A stretch of DNA of 64,000 nt from Tetraselmis striata (Eukaryota; Chlorophyta; Chlorodendrophyceae; Chlorodendrales; Chlorodendraceae): positions 109,887 to 173,886 of the forward strand of contig VCJN01000435.1 of the NCBI GenBank assembly GCA_006384855.1, in the 5' to 3' direction. Shown one piece after another: positions 43,654-55,502 of the stretch (position 1 is the first letter of the stretch; each line of letters starts with the position of its first letter). Made by a program: the position numbers and the translations under genes. The notes beneath the pieces were generated by a model. The model was not told the origin of the DNA. It was given only the letters and a program-made list of their open reading frames with translations, and did no database searches.

Positions 43654-44072
43654 CACGGGTTAGAGTGCATCGGTAGTGTGGAGGGGAGTGCGATAATATC
43701 GGAGCATGCAGAGTAGAGAACGTATATTATATATGCCAACAACGTATATTCTGAGACGGTGACCATCGCCGTCTGTACCGCTCTCCCTACACGCTTCGAA
43801 AGCATCTTGGGATTGACCACGACAGCTTTCAGTGGTCCGCTGTTTTCGGGAGGCATTGGGCCATTCTTCGCGCGATATGAGTGTTCGTTGCACGCTATTA
43901 TAATAGCCGGCTGAGCCGCGGAGGGCTGCTCGTGGGCGCCGGGCCGCTGCAGCAGCCAGCAGGTCGATGCGCGCATAATCTTAAAGCAGTAGTAGACGAA
44001 AAGAGGCCGGGGCACGGGTTAGGGTGCTTGCCTACCAACTGCTTCCGCCGTCGAGCAATGCTCCGAAACCAA

Positions 44073-44150
44073 GTGTTACAGCCCCCTTAGGACTTAGGCC
44101 GAATAGACGTCTAGCCATAGATAGTCCTAAAGCAGGAGCTGAGTCTAGCA
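44073..44150. repeat. LTR-like fragment matching 17033-17110
   Basis: TGTTACAGCCCCCTTAGGAC and the following ~60 bp (GCCGAATAGACGTCTAGCCA, AGTCCTAAAGCAGGAGCT) match 17033-17110 in the same orientation. Confidence 0.7.
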
Positions 44151-44165
44151 CAGCGATTCCTCGTA

Positions 44166-44815
44166 CAGTGACTATACCGATATAATGAATACCGATATAG
44201 TGAACATACCGATATAGTGAACGGGGGGGGGGGGGGGACGGATTCTTAACACCGGGAAAAATCCCTATGTATACCCCTATAATAAACTTACCAATATAAT
44301 AAACTTACCGCTATAGTGAACGGGGGGGGGGGGGGGGGGACACAATGCCCCAAACTATACCGATATAGTAAACTTCTCTACATAACGGCAGTGTTGCCGA
44401 CGCCGAACCCGGCCGTTGGCGTGTTCCGATAGCCGGTACCGTTCCAGTACGGGCGCAGAGGCCTCTACAGCCACTCGGCGGCGGCGGCGGCACACTGCGG
44501 CACATTGCGCCCACCGCCACTCAACTGCCCCACCGCGTCTGTCGCCATCGCCACCTTAGAAAGCCATGTAAAGTAATCAAGAACTCTTGAAACACAAATC
44601 CAGAGTCACATGTTGCCTTGCATGGGCACAGACTGCTACAGTGAACGGGGTCACCGTTACAATAAACAATAGTACCGATTTAGTAGACCGTTTACTATAG
44701 AGGTCGGGTGGGCCTGCTTATAATGAACACCGATATAGTGATCATACCGATATAGTGAACGGGGGGGGGGGGGGGGGGGGGGGACGCAATGTTTATTATA
44801 TCGGTATAGTCACTG
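44166..44815. mobile_element. pogo/mariner-like MITE, 650 bp
   Basis: Ends are CAGTGACTATACCGATATAA and its inverse, each flanked by TA (44164-44165 and 44816-44817), the target-site duplication of Tc1/mariner-pogo elements, whose termini typically start CAGT. The interior has no gene. It consists of repeated CCGATATAGTGAAC-like motifs, three long G runs (about 44223, 44322, 44760), and spacer. Confidence 0.8.
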
Positions 44816-45625
44816 TATTACAAACCCGTACAAAATATATGCTGCTGCAAAAAGGGAAGACAATGCTAAGGTGTACGGGGCTCGTCGCCCGTAAATAATC
44901 CTTACGAGTACCCGATGCTCAGGTTAGTCACCCGCCGGCGCGGCCTCGCACCTAAGGAAGTATTCGGATACCACGCGTACCCGCTAATGGTACATGCCCT
45001 ACACGTCAGCGCGTACGCCTCGTGTATACTACGTGCCGCAGTGTACTATGTGCCAGTGATGTTACTGACACCCTGTACCTAGCCGTATGCGCTTATGCTA
45101 TTTATTCAGAATTAATACTAATAAAGAGTCGAGAGCCAACCGTGGGTTTCGCACCTCCGATCGTTAACGCGCCAAAGCCAAAAAGTGAACTAAATTCATG
45201 CCACCGATATGCCGCGGGTCAACCGGCAGAGGGGCGCAATATCGAAAGCGTTATGCCAATATAATTTTGACGTCGTGATGGAACTAGCGACTACTATATA
45301 GTCGCTAATGGTACTTGCGAGCCGCGAGCGCAGGCGGTCGCAGTCACTGACACACAGTCACACCCCACCAGTCCACCACCACGCCCGGCGCATCTGACAG
45401 CTATAGGTGAAGATGACTCAGCCCCCGTCCCAGCCACATGCGCTATCGCTCGGTCCTGTGGAGCCAGGGCAGCAGTAGCGCACGTTTCGGGGGGTTCAGC
45501 CGTGGGTCACCGTGGGACCGGAGCATTTCGCGCGACTGATCTCCCTTACCCTGTGGAGGGCGACTCTCGACTCTCGGGCGACCCGCGTAATTCCGAACCT
45601 AACAGCCGAAGCAACCGTACCGGGT

Positions 45626-46682
45626 ATGCAGTTCGACGCGTTCTTTGAGCTGTGCCGGATGTACTCGGCGTGGGCGGAGGCCAGTAGGGCGGAGCTGGTC
45701 GCTGAGCCGTGGCGGGGGGCGTACTTCAAGGGGCGGCCCGTGTGGAAGCATCACGTCAAGAGGGACAGCGAGGGCCATGTCATCAACCACAAGACCTTCT
45801 CCGCCACCTTTTTCCTCCCTAGGTAAGAATACCCCCCGCCAATAGCGCCCCGGGCCTAACTAGACGCAGGATAGCCCACCCTCTGTCTTATCGTGTCACG
45901 GTCTATGTGTGTGACAGATAGCGGGGGTGGCGTCGTTCCAGTCATTCGATCCGGAATTCGGGCAGGACCAGTTCCGTCGCGTGCCCCGGACCGGCGACGT
46001 GATACAGATCCTCGGCCCCCTAGTAGGCACCTGGATCCAGCAAGTCGGAGACCTGGGGAAGGTGCGGTGGAAGTTCCGCACCGGTATCTATCGGCCAGAG
46101 GGCGACCAGCTGCAGATGGGCCTCACGCCTGTCTGGCTGGACCACACCCCCCCGGACGGCGACCTGTCCAAGCTGTACTACAACCGCGTCCCGGTCCTGC
46201 CCGCCTTTGCAAACCACGAGGTGAGCCCACCGCCTGCCTGGCCCTGACCTCATGACTGTATGTGACTTTACCATCTTGCCTATCTGACCCACCTCCTCAT
46301 TGTACAGGGCATGGAGCTGACAGAGGCCCAGCGGGCGGCGCTGGCGAATCCTGCACGCTACCAGCAGGTGCTAGGTCAGCGTGTGTACTCCTTCCTCACT
46401 GCCCCTCCCCACCCCCACCCCGCTTTCCTGCCAGAGAGGGCTAGTTGGGTTGGGTCTATGCATCCACACCTTAGCGGCCAGATTACAGGTTGCATGGAGC
46501 CCTGGGAGATTCTGGCGCGTGCAAGTGGGAAGCGGCCGCGGCGCGAGGTGCTGCCCCTAGCTCGGGTTGTAGATGCCACAGGGGAGCTTCACAGGAAGCT
46601 GCTGGCAGAGCATGAGCTCTACCTACAGCAGCAGCAGCAAGGGGAGGAGGCAGCAAAGGACTTTTGTGTAATTTTTGTGTAA
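45626..46682 (+). CDS. Unrecognised spliced gene, about three exons
   Basis: Exon 1 (approximately 45626-45822) encodes MQFDAFFELCRMYSAWAEAS.., RPVWKHHVKRDSEGHVINHK. Exon 2 (45918-46220) encodes FDPEFGQDQFRRVPRTGDVI, GTWIQQVGDLGKVRWKFRTG, LTPVWLDHTPPDGDLSKLYY. Exon 3 (46308-46682) encodes GMELTEAQRAALANPARYQQ and a Gln-rich helical end (ELYLQQQQQGEEAAKD). Introns end in CAG and intron 2 is GTGAGC..ACAG in phase. The exon 1-2 phase does not match, so the exon 1 boundary or frame is uncertain. Two TGTAA signals overlap the stop (46667-46682). No known domain; soluble, with Trp-rich beta-like segments. It lies between transposons and could be part of one. Confidence 0.5.
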
Positions 46683-47145
46683 TAATAGGACATGAATTCT
46701 TTTCTGTTCTCATGCGCTCATCCATGTCGGTGCATTTCATGTGCATGCCATATTGTATGTTTGCATTCAGCGCACCGGCTTGAGAGGTATTTATTATTGT
46801 GTTAATATATGACTATGTTACCAGACACTGCATCATTTGTTTAATAAGATTGTTGCTTCCGGCTGTGGAGACGCATGGCACAACCGCACGATCTGATGTG
46901 ACTGTGGTGAGTTGACACTATAACAACTGCCATTATCTTCTGACAAGTTGCCATGCGCTGAATATATAGAAGTTAACACAGCGATCAAAGTGTCACGGGT
47001 ACGGGGCTAGTAGGTGGTCGCTCGGGGGTTTACGCGCGGGAGGTGGTGTTGCAGTGAGTTGCCGACACTGGTTACGACAGGGCGTCGCAGATGTTGTGGC
47101 GGCCAGTAGCTGCTGCGCTGCTACTAAACTGTCGTAGTCGTCGTC

Positions 47146-47367
47146 TTATCCGGTATTTTTTCGACCTGTGACTCCCCGCTCCGGACCACGAGCTGCACCG
47201 GTATGAAAATATCGGTCAACAATGGACCAGTAGTCTCGGAGGGAGACACGCAGCCCCGGAAAAACCTCGTAGTCTTTGTTATCCGCGAGTGCTGTGGCTG
47301 CATCAAAACCACGGCCAGGGACAGTCATGTGTACGCGTACACGAAACGCGTCCTCGGTCAAAATCAT
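47146..47367 (-). other. Coding-like frame, unknown
   Basis: A 73-codon minus-strand frame (VRVHMTVPGRGFDAATALAD.., LRVSLRDYWSIVDRYFHTGA) has protein-like composition in otherwise AT-mixed DNA. It may be an exon or a transposon remnant. No neighbours support it. Confidence 0.25.
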
Positions 47368-47617
47368 AGTCGATATTACCGGCGGGCGCTGAGCTGGCGT
47401 ACATTACTGTAACGCGTACTGGAGCGTCGCAGTGATGGACCAGCGCAGATAATCGGTATGGTAACGAAACGCCCGGGGAATGAGGGGGCAGTACCGGTAG
47501 ATATATTATTTACTCCGACTATTTACTGGTATACACGATGTATTGTGAAGTACTAGTACTCCAGCCTCTGATGAAATTAAAGTCGCGCGAAGAGGCGCGG
47601 AGAATACGAGGAATCGC

Positions 47618-48145
47618 TGTGAGGGCCCATTGGATCGTTATTCCACACGGCCAGGAATAATGAGCAGAGATTTGGGATAAGGGATTCTTACAGTACCGGA
47701 ATGCCGGTAGCCTGGGTGACTGGCCCGGCGGTAGTTTAGCCGGCCTATTTATAGTCGCTGGTTTCCGTCATTCCGTGCGCTGTGTACCGATCCAATTTCC
47801 GCCACCTGTGCTGCGTCTAACTACTAGACTAATACTAAAATCGACGTGTGCGGTCCTAACCCGCGGCCCGTCGCTATTTTAGTCACATACTACTAAGTAC
47901 AGACACGGTTCCTAGCACCTTCGTCTGTCCGCAGCACAGTGATATAATATTTTACTACTATTGCTATAGCAAATGCTGTAGCGTTCTAGATGATTCTAGT
48001 AGGCTCTAGTACCTACTATTAACACTCCACTAAGGCAGCGCTCCATCTCACGCTTGGTATCATCATCCTCTAGCAGGTGACACCATAGCGTACGACAATC
48101 GCGCTCTGGCTGGTACGCAGGCGTAAGTACAGGTTACTCGCACCC
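47618..48145. repeat. Composite of two repeats seen beside the minus-strand Gypsy
   Basis: 47618-47815 matches 17120-17302 in the same orientation; 47833-48140 matches 16090-16395 in inverted orientation. In the 16-17 kb region the two blocks are ~700 bp apart and oriented differently, so this locus is a rearranged relative, perhaps a short element with these blocks as its ends. Confidence 0.65.
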
Positions 48146-50045
48146 CATGTGGGTACTCGTAATACTGTCCTGCACTACTAGTCGCCTGGTAGTCGCTCGT
48201 ACCAGTACTTCGCCTTCACTTGTACTCGCACTCGCAATGCTCATCATACTCGTACTTCGCTTGGCTTGTACTCGTTCTCGTCCGCCTCAGTCGCCAGTTC
48301 TCGGCTCCTTCGTCGGCTCCCACAGCAGTGTAGAGTACATAACACTCTCACCCTGTTAATGAACAGCGGCCGCGCTGTTCGCCAGTACATTCAGCAGAAC
48401 TCGGTCGTTGTAGAGTCGCGTAGCCAGAATATGTACAGATATGTACAGTGGTGACACTCGTCATAGAGGCAGTCCCTTCGAAAAAAAAAATCCTCATGGT
48501 CGAGCATCATCATGTGGTGCAGCAAGTTGCAGCAAATCGCCACCAATGGCACCGATAGATGTCGTTCGGTGGGTAGCCACAGAAATGCAACATTCTTCGA
48601 GCTTAGCCTCGTCGCGTCGAGCTGTCGCAAGTCCGCATTGACTCGTAGTGTGTGCGCCATCGCTCCCGCCATCGGAACGCACACTCGCGTAGTCGTGGTC
48701 TAATATCATATACCATAGGCTCTTGCGTCGCAGTTCGCCGAGTTAGCAGGCTCGCATCTTCTCAGCGGTGTCGGCATCGGCACGCAGCGCTTCGGTGTCG
48801 CTCATCGCTTAGCAGTAGGTCGTCGCTGCTCGCGATGTCGTCGGTGTGTTACATGTCGCGCCCGATACAGCATGTAAGGGGATGATAATACCCTGAGTAA
48901 AACCTAGCAATCTTGATGTACTGGTGACCCAGGTACATAGAATATTCTGGAAACTGCTGATGCGGCTACTGATGACATCAGCTGCCGCTCGGTATTTTCA
49001 TATATAGTCACCTCCGCAGCACACCACCTGTAATTCAGTTCTCACAATCTCTCAACCAACCAGATTTCTTACGACTCCGAACACCAGTTCTTTCGTAGCG
49101 AGACCCTATTCTCAACAGGCGTCCCGTCACATTTGGTGCTTCTACCCTCAACGTTCGCTGTACTCGCAGTTATTTCTTTTCGCGCGCCGCCTTTATACGG
49201 GTGGAGCTTGCGATTACGGCCCGACTGGCCAAGAACCCTGTAGTTTTTCTTGACACAGCACATATCGAATCGGTTTGCCACTGTGGCTTCATAACGCTGC
49301 ATTTTTGGCACCACTCCGCACATTTGTTAGCCTCATAAGGCTGTGCACCATCATACCTACCAGTTCTGCGCACTCGGGCTGTTGTTCAGACCCCGTAGTT
49401 CGCGCATTACCGCCCGATTAGGTCTCTTACGACCTTGGCGAGTTGAGTCGGCAGTTCCGACATAACTCGGCGACACTTCTCGACCGCAGTACTTCGTCGA
49501 CTTGTTCTCACCGCCACGTACAGGTAAGACACTACCTTCCCATTTCACATTTGCCTTCCCTGTCGACTCGTGACCGAGCGTCGCTCTTAGAATGGCGTCG
49601 CCGGCCCTCCGTTCGTCTAATTCTGTCTCAAAAAAAAAAAAAAAAAAGAGAATATTCCTTGTCGAACCCTGTCCAACACTGCGACTAACATATCGCAGTA
49701 GTCTATGCCTGAGTTTATTACTCTGTTGGTAGTCCGAGAGGTATCTCTGGACGATCTTTATTCGCCGTTTACGAACGACCCTGAGATTGTCGTCGTTCAA
49801 CTCGAGTTTATAGACGGCGTTATTTATTACTGGCTCCCGTACTACCGACAGTTGCCAGACGAAAATATTCTCGAAAATTTTATTCACAAGTTATGTTGGG
49901 ACTCTTAAAATATTTATATTTTTGAGGAGCACTTCATACACAGGTTCTCCTCACAGTTTGTGTCATCACAAAGACCCAAGGATGGTTTCCTCTTTGTTGG
50001 GTCTTTTGAGATGCATGTTGCTCTCAAAATAGCAACTTTCATTGC
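48146..50045. other. Intergenic/repeat DNA before the plus-strand Gypsy
   Basis: Contains A-runs (about 48480 and 49629-49646), a hairpin AAAGACCCAA..TTGGGTCTTT (about 49970-50010) and weak frames on both strands (49357-49887). The last ~300 bp may include the 5' LTR of the following Gypsy, but its partner would lie outside the window. Confidence 0.35.
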
Positions 50046-50120
50046 TTGCTGCTCCTGTTGAGGCAAACCTTAATTCTGCCGATGCGTGATACCTGTTTAC
50101 AGGACGTTGTTCGTCTTGCC

Positions 50121-52564
50121 ATGGCTAAGCACGGCCCCTCAAAAAATAAAAAGAGTAAGGCTCGTGCTGCTGAAGCAGCTCGCCAGGCCCTCACAAGGCC
50201 TTCCACTCGTATTCTCTCAGACTCGCCGTCGTCTGATAAGCGGCGCGAACCTTCACCAACGCGGCGCAGACGCCCTTTACCTCTCACTCAGCCATCACAA
50301 CCGGATGTTCCGGATGCCTATTTGGCAGAGGAGGATCAGCTACCTTCTAATGATGTTGGCTATGAAGTGGAGGGTTTACTTGATAATGAGGATTCACAAC
50401 CCTCGCAGACCAATCCTCGTTTCCGTCGAGAGGAGAAGTCGGATGCTGAGTCGAACCCCTCCACAAGTGAGGTAACTGAATCCTATGATCTAGATGCCGA
50501 GCATGATACTGCTCGTGGCGAACATCAATCTGCTCGTGTTGAGCATGTTGATCGTGCTCCTGTTGAGCGCCGTTCTGCTTCTGTGGAGCATCCATCTACG
50601 CGACCACCTGCTCGTGTTGAGCGTGGAAAAGGTAGTAGGCCAGCTCTTGCTGCCTACTCGCGCGTTGATAAGTCCTTGCAGTTGGGCTTGACAATAGACG
50701 ACTGCACTGATGGATTCTTGGCGCTTCTTGGATACTTTGTGGTTACTCCGTTCTCTCATCCTCACTTGTTTGAGGCTATGCATCTTGTTGATGGCGAGAG
50801 ATCATGGGGGTCTGTTCTCCAAGTTGGGCATAATGCCTTAACGGACTACAACACTTTTGTTCGCAACGATCTTCGGTTGCGTTCGGATTCACACATGACA
50901 TATCATGCAGCGCCATTTGATGCCAGATGTCGGGATGCGGCTCTTGAGCATGTTATCGCTGCTATTTGCCCACTTGACATGAGATTGGGTGACATCCCCT
51001 TCACAGGAGCATTTTATGAGCAACTACCGCTTTTCCTGTTGATGCGGTTCGCTAATATTGTGCTTGATGACAATGGGACCCTTCTTCATACTATTCTGAC
51101 ACTATTATCAAAAGGCTTATACTCTTTGATAAAGAATGGCAGTCCCGTCATCATCATGATAAGCCACAAGCTCCTCCAGTTCGGGGTGTGTTTCCGGGTG
51201 ACTTTGATGTTCAAGCCATCCGTGACCTGTTGGCCAGGAGGGCGCAGTTCACCCATCCTTTCAACAAGACCTTGCAGTCCGGGTTGGATGCAGGTGTCCC
51301 AGAGGTTCTTAAACCTTGGCTACCAGTCGCTTCTCCTGCTTCTATTGATACCATGTTGGTAGAGCCTTCCAGCTCTGTTCAACGGGGTAAGCGGCATGTG
51401 CCAATGGACACCGATGAGGAGCAATTCCCTCCTCAAAAGAGGGCTTCTCCGGTGCGTCCTTCTCTCTCAATAAAAATACCCCTACTTACTGGCAAGGATC
51501 TGTTGCATTCTGATCCAACTAAACCACTCCAACTTACGCATATCATGCACTTCCTGGATGTGGTCAAGTCCTCTATAAAGGGCTTTGAGTATGATCAGAT
51601 GGCTGAAACATATATTACTAACTCTATAAATAAACAATCTAAATATTATATTCGGGTTCAAGATATGTTTGGCTCGGTTTGGTTCCAAGCAAGCCTACTG
51701 CGTTCTGTAGCTTTGGTGATATGTCTAAACATCTCATCACATGCTTGTTGCATGAGAGAACCTTCTGTTCTCTCAATGACGTACCCCAGACCATGGACTA
51801 TGCCCTAAATGAGCTTCAGCTCAAGTTCTGCCCCGGATTTATTTACATACTATCGTTGGCTCCAGTTGTTGTGGGGGTTCAGTAACAGACAAAGCACTGT
51901 TAATGCTTTTCTGGACCACCTCAAACTTAAATTGAGCAAAGATCAGCCCCCTTTATCTCAAGTTTCACGAGGCTCTGAAAATGGCCATGGGTCCCCTGAA
52001 CACACCGTTGACATTTGACAACCTGTCCGGTGTTATGGAGGACCTGAATCGTTATTACATTCTCACACAGGGCATCTCGGTCTCTCGCCGGGCCTTCCCG
52101 CCAGCACTCCTTCACAAAGGGGCGACCGGATACAAACCCGGGCCGAGGCCAACGCAGTAGTTCTTGCCGGCCGAGGCAAGGGCAGTTACAATCCAACTCT
52201 TCCCAAGAGACTGGATGGCCCCCGGAAGCCTAAGGGTGGCAAAGGGGATGGCAAACCTCTCCTTCAACCTGTTGCTGCCAAGGACAAACCTTGGGCCACC
52301 CCTTGGGGACTGCTTGTTTGTTCATATTGCAAAGGCTTGGGTCACAACCATCAAGCCTGCAAACTCAAGCAAGATCCCCGTGCCAAGGACAAGTTCTTGT
52401 CCGAGTTTAATAAACAATTTCGTGAGTGGTGTGACAAAAACCCTGACGATGATTGGGACGTGAAAGCGGCCCAAACTTGGAATAGAATTATGACCAGTAC
52501 TAGAGTCCCAATAGCTTACCGACCTTTCGAGAATAGGGAGAAGAAAATCTCCAAGAAGCATTAA
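50121..52564 (+). pseudogene. Gag of plus-strand Gypsy (frameshifted)
   Basis: ATG at 50121 (MAKHGPSKNKKSKARAAE). An N-terminal basic, Ser/Pro-rich region includes RVEH/VEH repeats (ARGEHQSARVEHVDRAPVER). A capsid-like region follows (LGLTIDDCTDGFLALLGYFV). A frameshift occurs near 51180 (continuing RGVFPGDFDVQAIRDLLARR), and others near 51700 and 52200. The end carries an intact CCHC knuckle CSYCKGLGHNHQACKLK at about 52321-52371, then a terminal stop at 52562-52564. Gag packages the element RNA. Confidence 0.8.
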
Positions 52565-52887
52565 AGCTTCTGACTGTTGGGCTCATAACCCTAACGGTTG
52601 GCTCAATCAATGTTAAGCCAACACACTGTTTCGTTAAGGCATAGTAGTTGGACATGTAAGCCCTTGTGTCTGCAATCATTTGTCTCCCCGCATGCATGAA
52701 CTCGGTGATAGGGATGCATGTTGGTGTGAGCAACCTTTAACTATCGGTGATTTGGATTGTGCTCAGCCAGTTGAATCCCCTGGGGGACGCCCTAGGTGCG
52801 GGTCCTGGTCTTGACTGCCCCTGCCATTTTGACAGGTTCGCCAAATAGTTAAAGAGACTCTTGACATCGCTGGCCAGCAACAACATC
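52565..52887. other. Gag-Pol spacer of plus-strand Gypsy
   Basis: Non-coding spacer between the Gag stop and the Pol ATG. 52751-52815 is shared with 15252-15318. Its presence implies that Pol is translated separately rather than by frameshift from Gag. Confidence 0.5.
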
Positions 52888-53650
52888 ATGCCACCAAAAC
52901 CGGCAATTGTTGATGATGTTGGGCCTGTGCGCTTGAAACGCAAGGCCGGTGATGACCCTCAGGTCATTCACCATTACTTAGATGACAACAAACGCAGACG
53001 CCGCCGGCATCATCACCCTCACAAATCTGTTGAGCCGCCGGCTAAAGAGGCTGTTGAACCAATACCTGAACCGAAACCAATTTTCGAGCTACAGCCTCCT
53101 GTGACGGTTGATAAAAATTCACAAACTCAGTCTCTAAATGTTGACGAGGCTGTTCAAACCGTCACTGACTTTATCGAAGCTTATCAGGCCAGTATGGATA
53201 GGGCTTGCCAAGCAAATCCTGAGGATGATACTCCAATGCCTGATGCCGATAACTATCCGTTATTTGACCAGGAAGAGTGGGATAAAATAAATGCCTTATA
53301 CGGTCCCTTTACTATGGACGGAGCGGCAACCGCTGCATCGTCCAAAGTCCCATCTTGTTTCTGTTCTCCCACTAACTCTTTTCTTGACGCTGACCTGTCT
53401 GATCACCACATCTGGCTGAACCCTCCGTTTGAGAGATCCCAGAGTTTATTTCTAGTTTTGAGTTCAAGAGGCAGCGCAACCCTTTTAATGTTTCTGCAGT
53501 TATTGCCATACCTCGTTGGAAGACTAATAAGTCTATCCGTCATATTTTGAGCTCTTACAAGAGACTCGACACTTACCCTAAAGGCACATACCTTTATACT
53601 ATAACTGACACTGAGGACTCTAACTAAACAAGTACCTATGGGTCCTATAC
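52888..53650 (+). pseudogene. Pol N-terminal methyltransferase-like domain, plus-strand Gypsy
   Basis: ATG at 52888 (MPPKPAIVDDVGPVRLKRKA). After a basic, Pro-rich leader come FDQEEWDKINALYGPFTMDG, the box HHIWLNPPFE (about 53403-53432) and, one frame on, FEFKRQRNPFNVSAVIAIPR, YKRLDTYPKGTYLYTITDTE. These match, in order, the domain in the minus-strand Gypsy. NPPF following an FT(M/L)D-type motif is the layout of Dam-like DNA N6-adenine methyltransferases; whether it is active cannot be judged. Confidence 0.65.
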
Positions 53651-53872
53651 CCTTTCCAGTCGATCTTTATCTTGCCGACCATACGGTTGAGGATCGCTTG
53701 TTGCAGACTCAACCAACAGGATTCACAAAATCCGGTCGAAGCGCGTTTCACAAATATTAATACTGAGGTTTTCCCTTTTACGGCCCAACTGTTCATACCG
53801 ATCTACTCACCGCCGAGGCTCAAGTTACCTCTGGTGAGACTCTGCTCCCTCAGGATTTTACTAACTTTGGGT

Positions 53873-54125
53873 TGATAGCGGAGCGGGCCTTAACTTTGTA
53901 TCATGGGATATTGTTCAAAACTACCATTTGCCGACTTCCAGGCTGCCCCGAACTCTCAAAATTTTATTGGCAGATGGCACTACTTCTCGTATTGCCCAAA
54001 TACTCTGTTTCCCTCACATTGACATTTACGGGGGGGATATCAAACTAAAGCAGAGTTTGTTTGTCTGTCAACAATCACCAATTTCAATTGGTGTTGGGCA
54101 TGCCTTGGTTGCGGGATAACAATCC
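53873..54125 (+). pseudogene. Aspartic protease of plus-strand Gypsy
   Basis: DSGAGLNFVSWDIVQNYHLP contains the catalytic D-S/T-G triad. Then come LKILLADGTTS and, after a frame change, QFQLVLGMPWLRDNNPDIDW, the conserved C-terminal LGMPWL segment of Gypsy proteases. This segment is missing in the minus-strand element. Confidence 0.8.
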
Positions 54126-54539
54126 CGATATTGACTGGACTACAGGTCATATCACTGACCGCCATAACCAAAACCCCTTTATTCATTACTTCTGTTATGC
54201 CGCGACCTGCTTCTGTTAAGCCGGTCTCCGCTAATAAAATGGCCAGAGCCATGCGCGAGACTGTTTTAGGCCATCGGAGGAAGTTGATACTACTTACCTC
54301 TTGGCCACTTTTTCTGAAGACTTTGTCCCTACCTCTAACAAGAAAGAAACTGACGACCTTGTCATTGATACTGACTTTGGTCCTTGAATACAGTAACAAG
54401 GTCAAGGCATTATTGACAAAATATGGGCATGACAAAGCCACTCTTACTGAGTTACCACCTAGTAGAGGAAAGTTTGATCATCACATAGACCTCTTTGATG
54501 ATGCCCAACCACCTAAGGGTCACATCTATCGGTTGGTCT

Positions 54540-54869
54540 CCAGCTGAGTTAAAGAGTTGAAGAGACAACTTGATCAATACCTGAGAAGTCGTGGATCAGG
54601 CCTAGCTATTCTCCTTTTGCTGCGCCTGTTCTGTTTGCCCGCAAGGCTGATGGCTCTCTCCGAATGTGTATTGACTACAGAGGCCTCAACCGTATCACCC
54701 GGGGCACTCAGTACCCGTTGCCTCGCATTGACACCATCCTTGACATCATCTCCTCTGCTAGTTGTTGGACATGTTTGGACCTTTCTAAGGCCTATCATCA
54801 GGTCCGTATCCGTGAAGAGGATGTATATAAAACCTCTTTCATTACTCAATTGGGGCAGTTTGAGATGAG
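54540..54869 (+). pseudogene. Reverse transcriptase of plus-strand Gypsy, part 1
   Basis: Contains SLRMCIDYRGLNRITRGTQY, PLPRIDTILD and WTCLDLSKAYHQVRIREEDV (the LDL.sGYhQi motif). The frame stops at QFEMR where the 6.5-kb transposon is inserted. Some frameshifts precede it (54540-54660). Confidence 0.9.
54858..54869. repeat. Target-site duplication, left copy
   Basis: GTTTGAGATGAG is repeated at 61389-61400 on the other side of the inserted element. The duplication may be 9-12 bp, since the outermost bases can match by chance. Confidence 0.85.
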
Positions 54870-55502
54870 GAAAAGCGCAATATTATAGCGTAAACGGTAG
54901 AGGCCACTATACTTCACTTATGACTCACTGGAAAATGGGACAATTTAATAGCTCACGCGCCAAACAATGTACTACAGACATACATATACAGCGCAAAGTA
55001 CTGTACTCGCCGTCGCCGCCGCAATCCTTATCCCGCCCACTCGAGTGGAGGGGGGGCTGCGCCAAGTATTACTAGTCGCTACTAGTATACCTTCCCACCC
55101 ACCGCCAAGGCTGCCCAGAACCCCAAACCGGGCCGTGGCAGACATGTTTGCGACTATTCATAGGAAAGGATCCCACGCGACACAGGCATGCAGGGTCTTA
55201 ACTTACACAAAAAGGCGCGAACGCCCGGATCCGTGACATGAATGGACTCCGCCTACCTTCGGCGTAGGTCTGCACGGCTGGTGAGTAGGCAGCTATAGAG
55301 ACTTGCAGCTCACGCTATCGATTACTGCCATGCAGGCTGGGGTAGGTCCCATCGCGATGGAGGGTGCCTAGCAACCCCCCCCCCCCCCCCCCCCCCCGCC
55401 CCCGCTTCCCCCCCGCACGCGGCCACCCCTCTCGAGAGTCTGCCAGCCGGTCCGCCCCGACCCGCTCGACCAAGGGCTGCGTCTGCTCGACGTGCCCCCC
55501 CC

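Noticed and set aside
49357-49887. Minus-strand 176-codon frame as a gene
   Set aside because: Contains a poly-Phe run from an A-tract, has no motifs, and overlaps an equally good plus-strand frame; likely LTR or spacer DNA.
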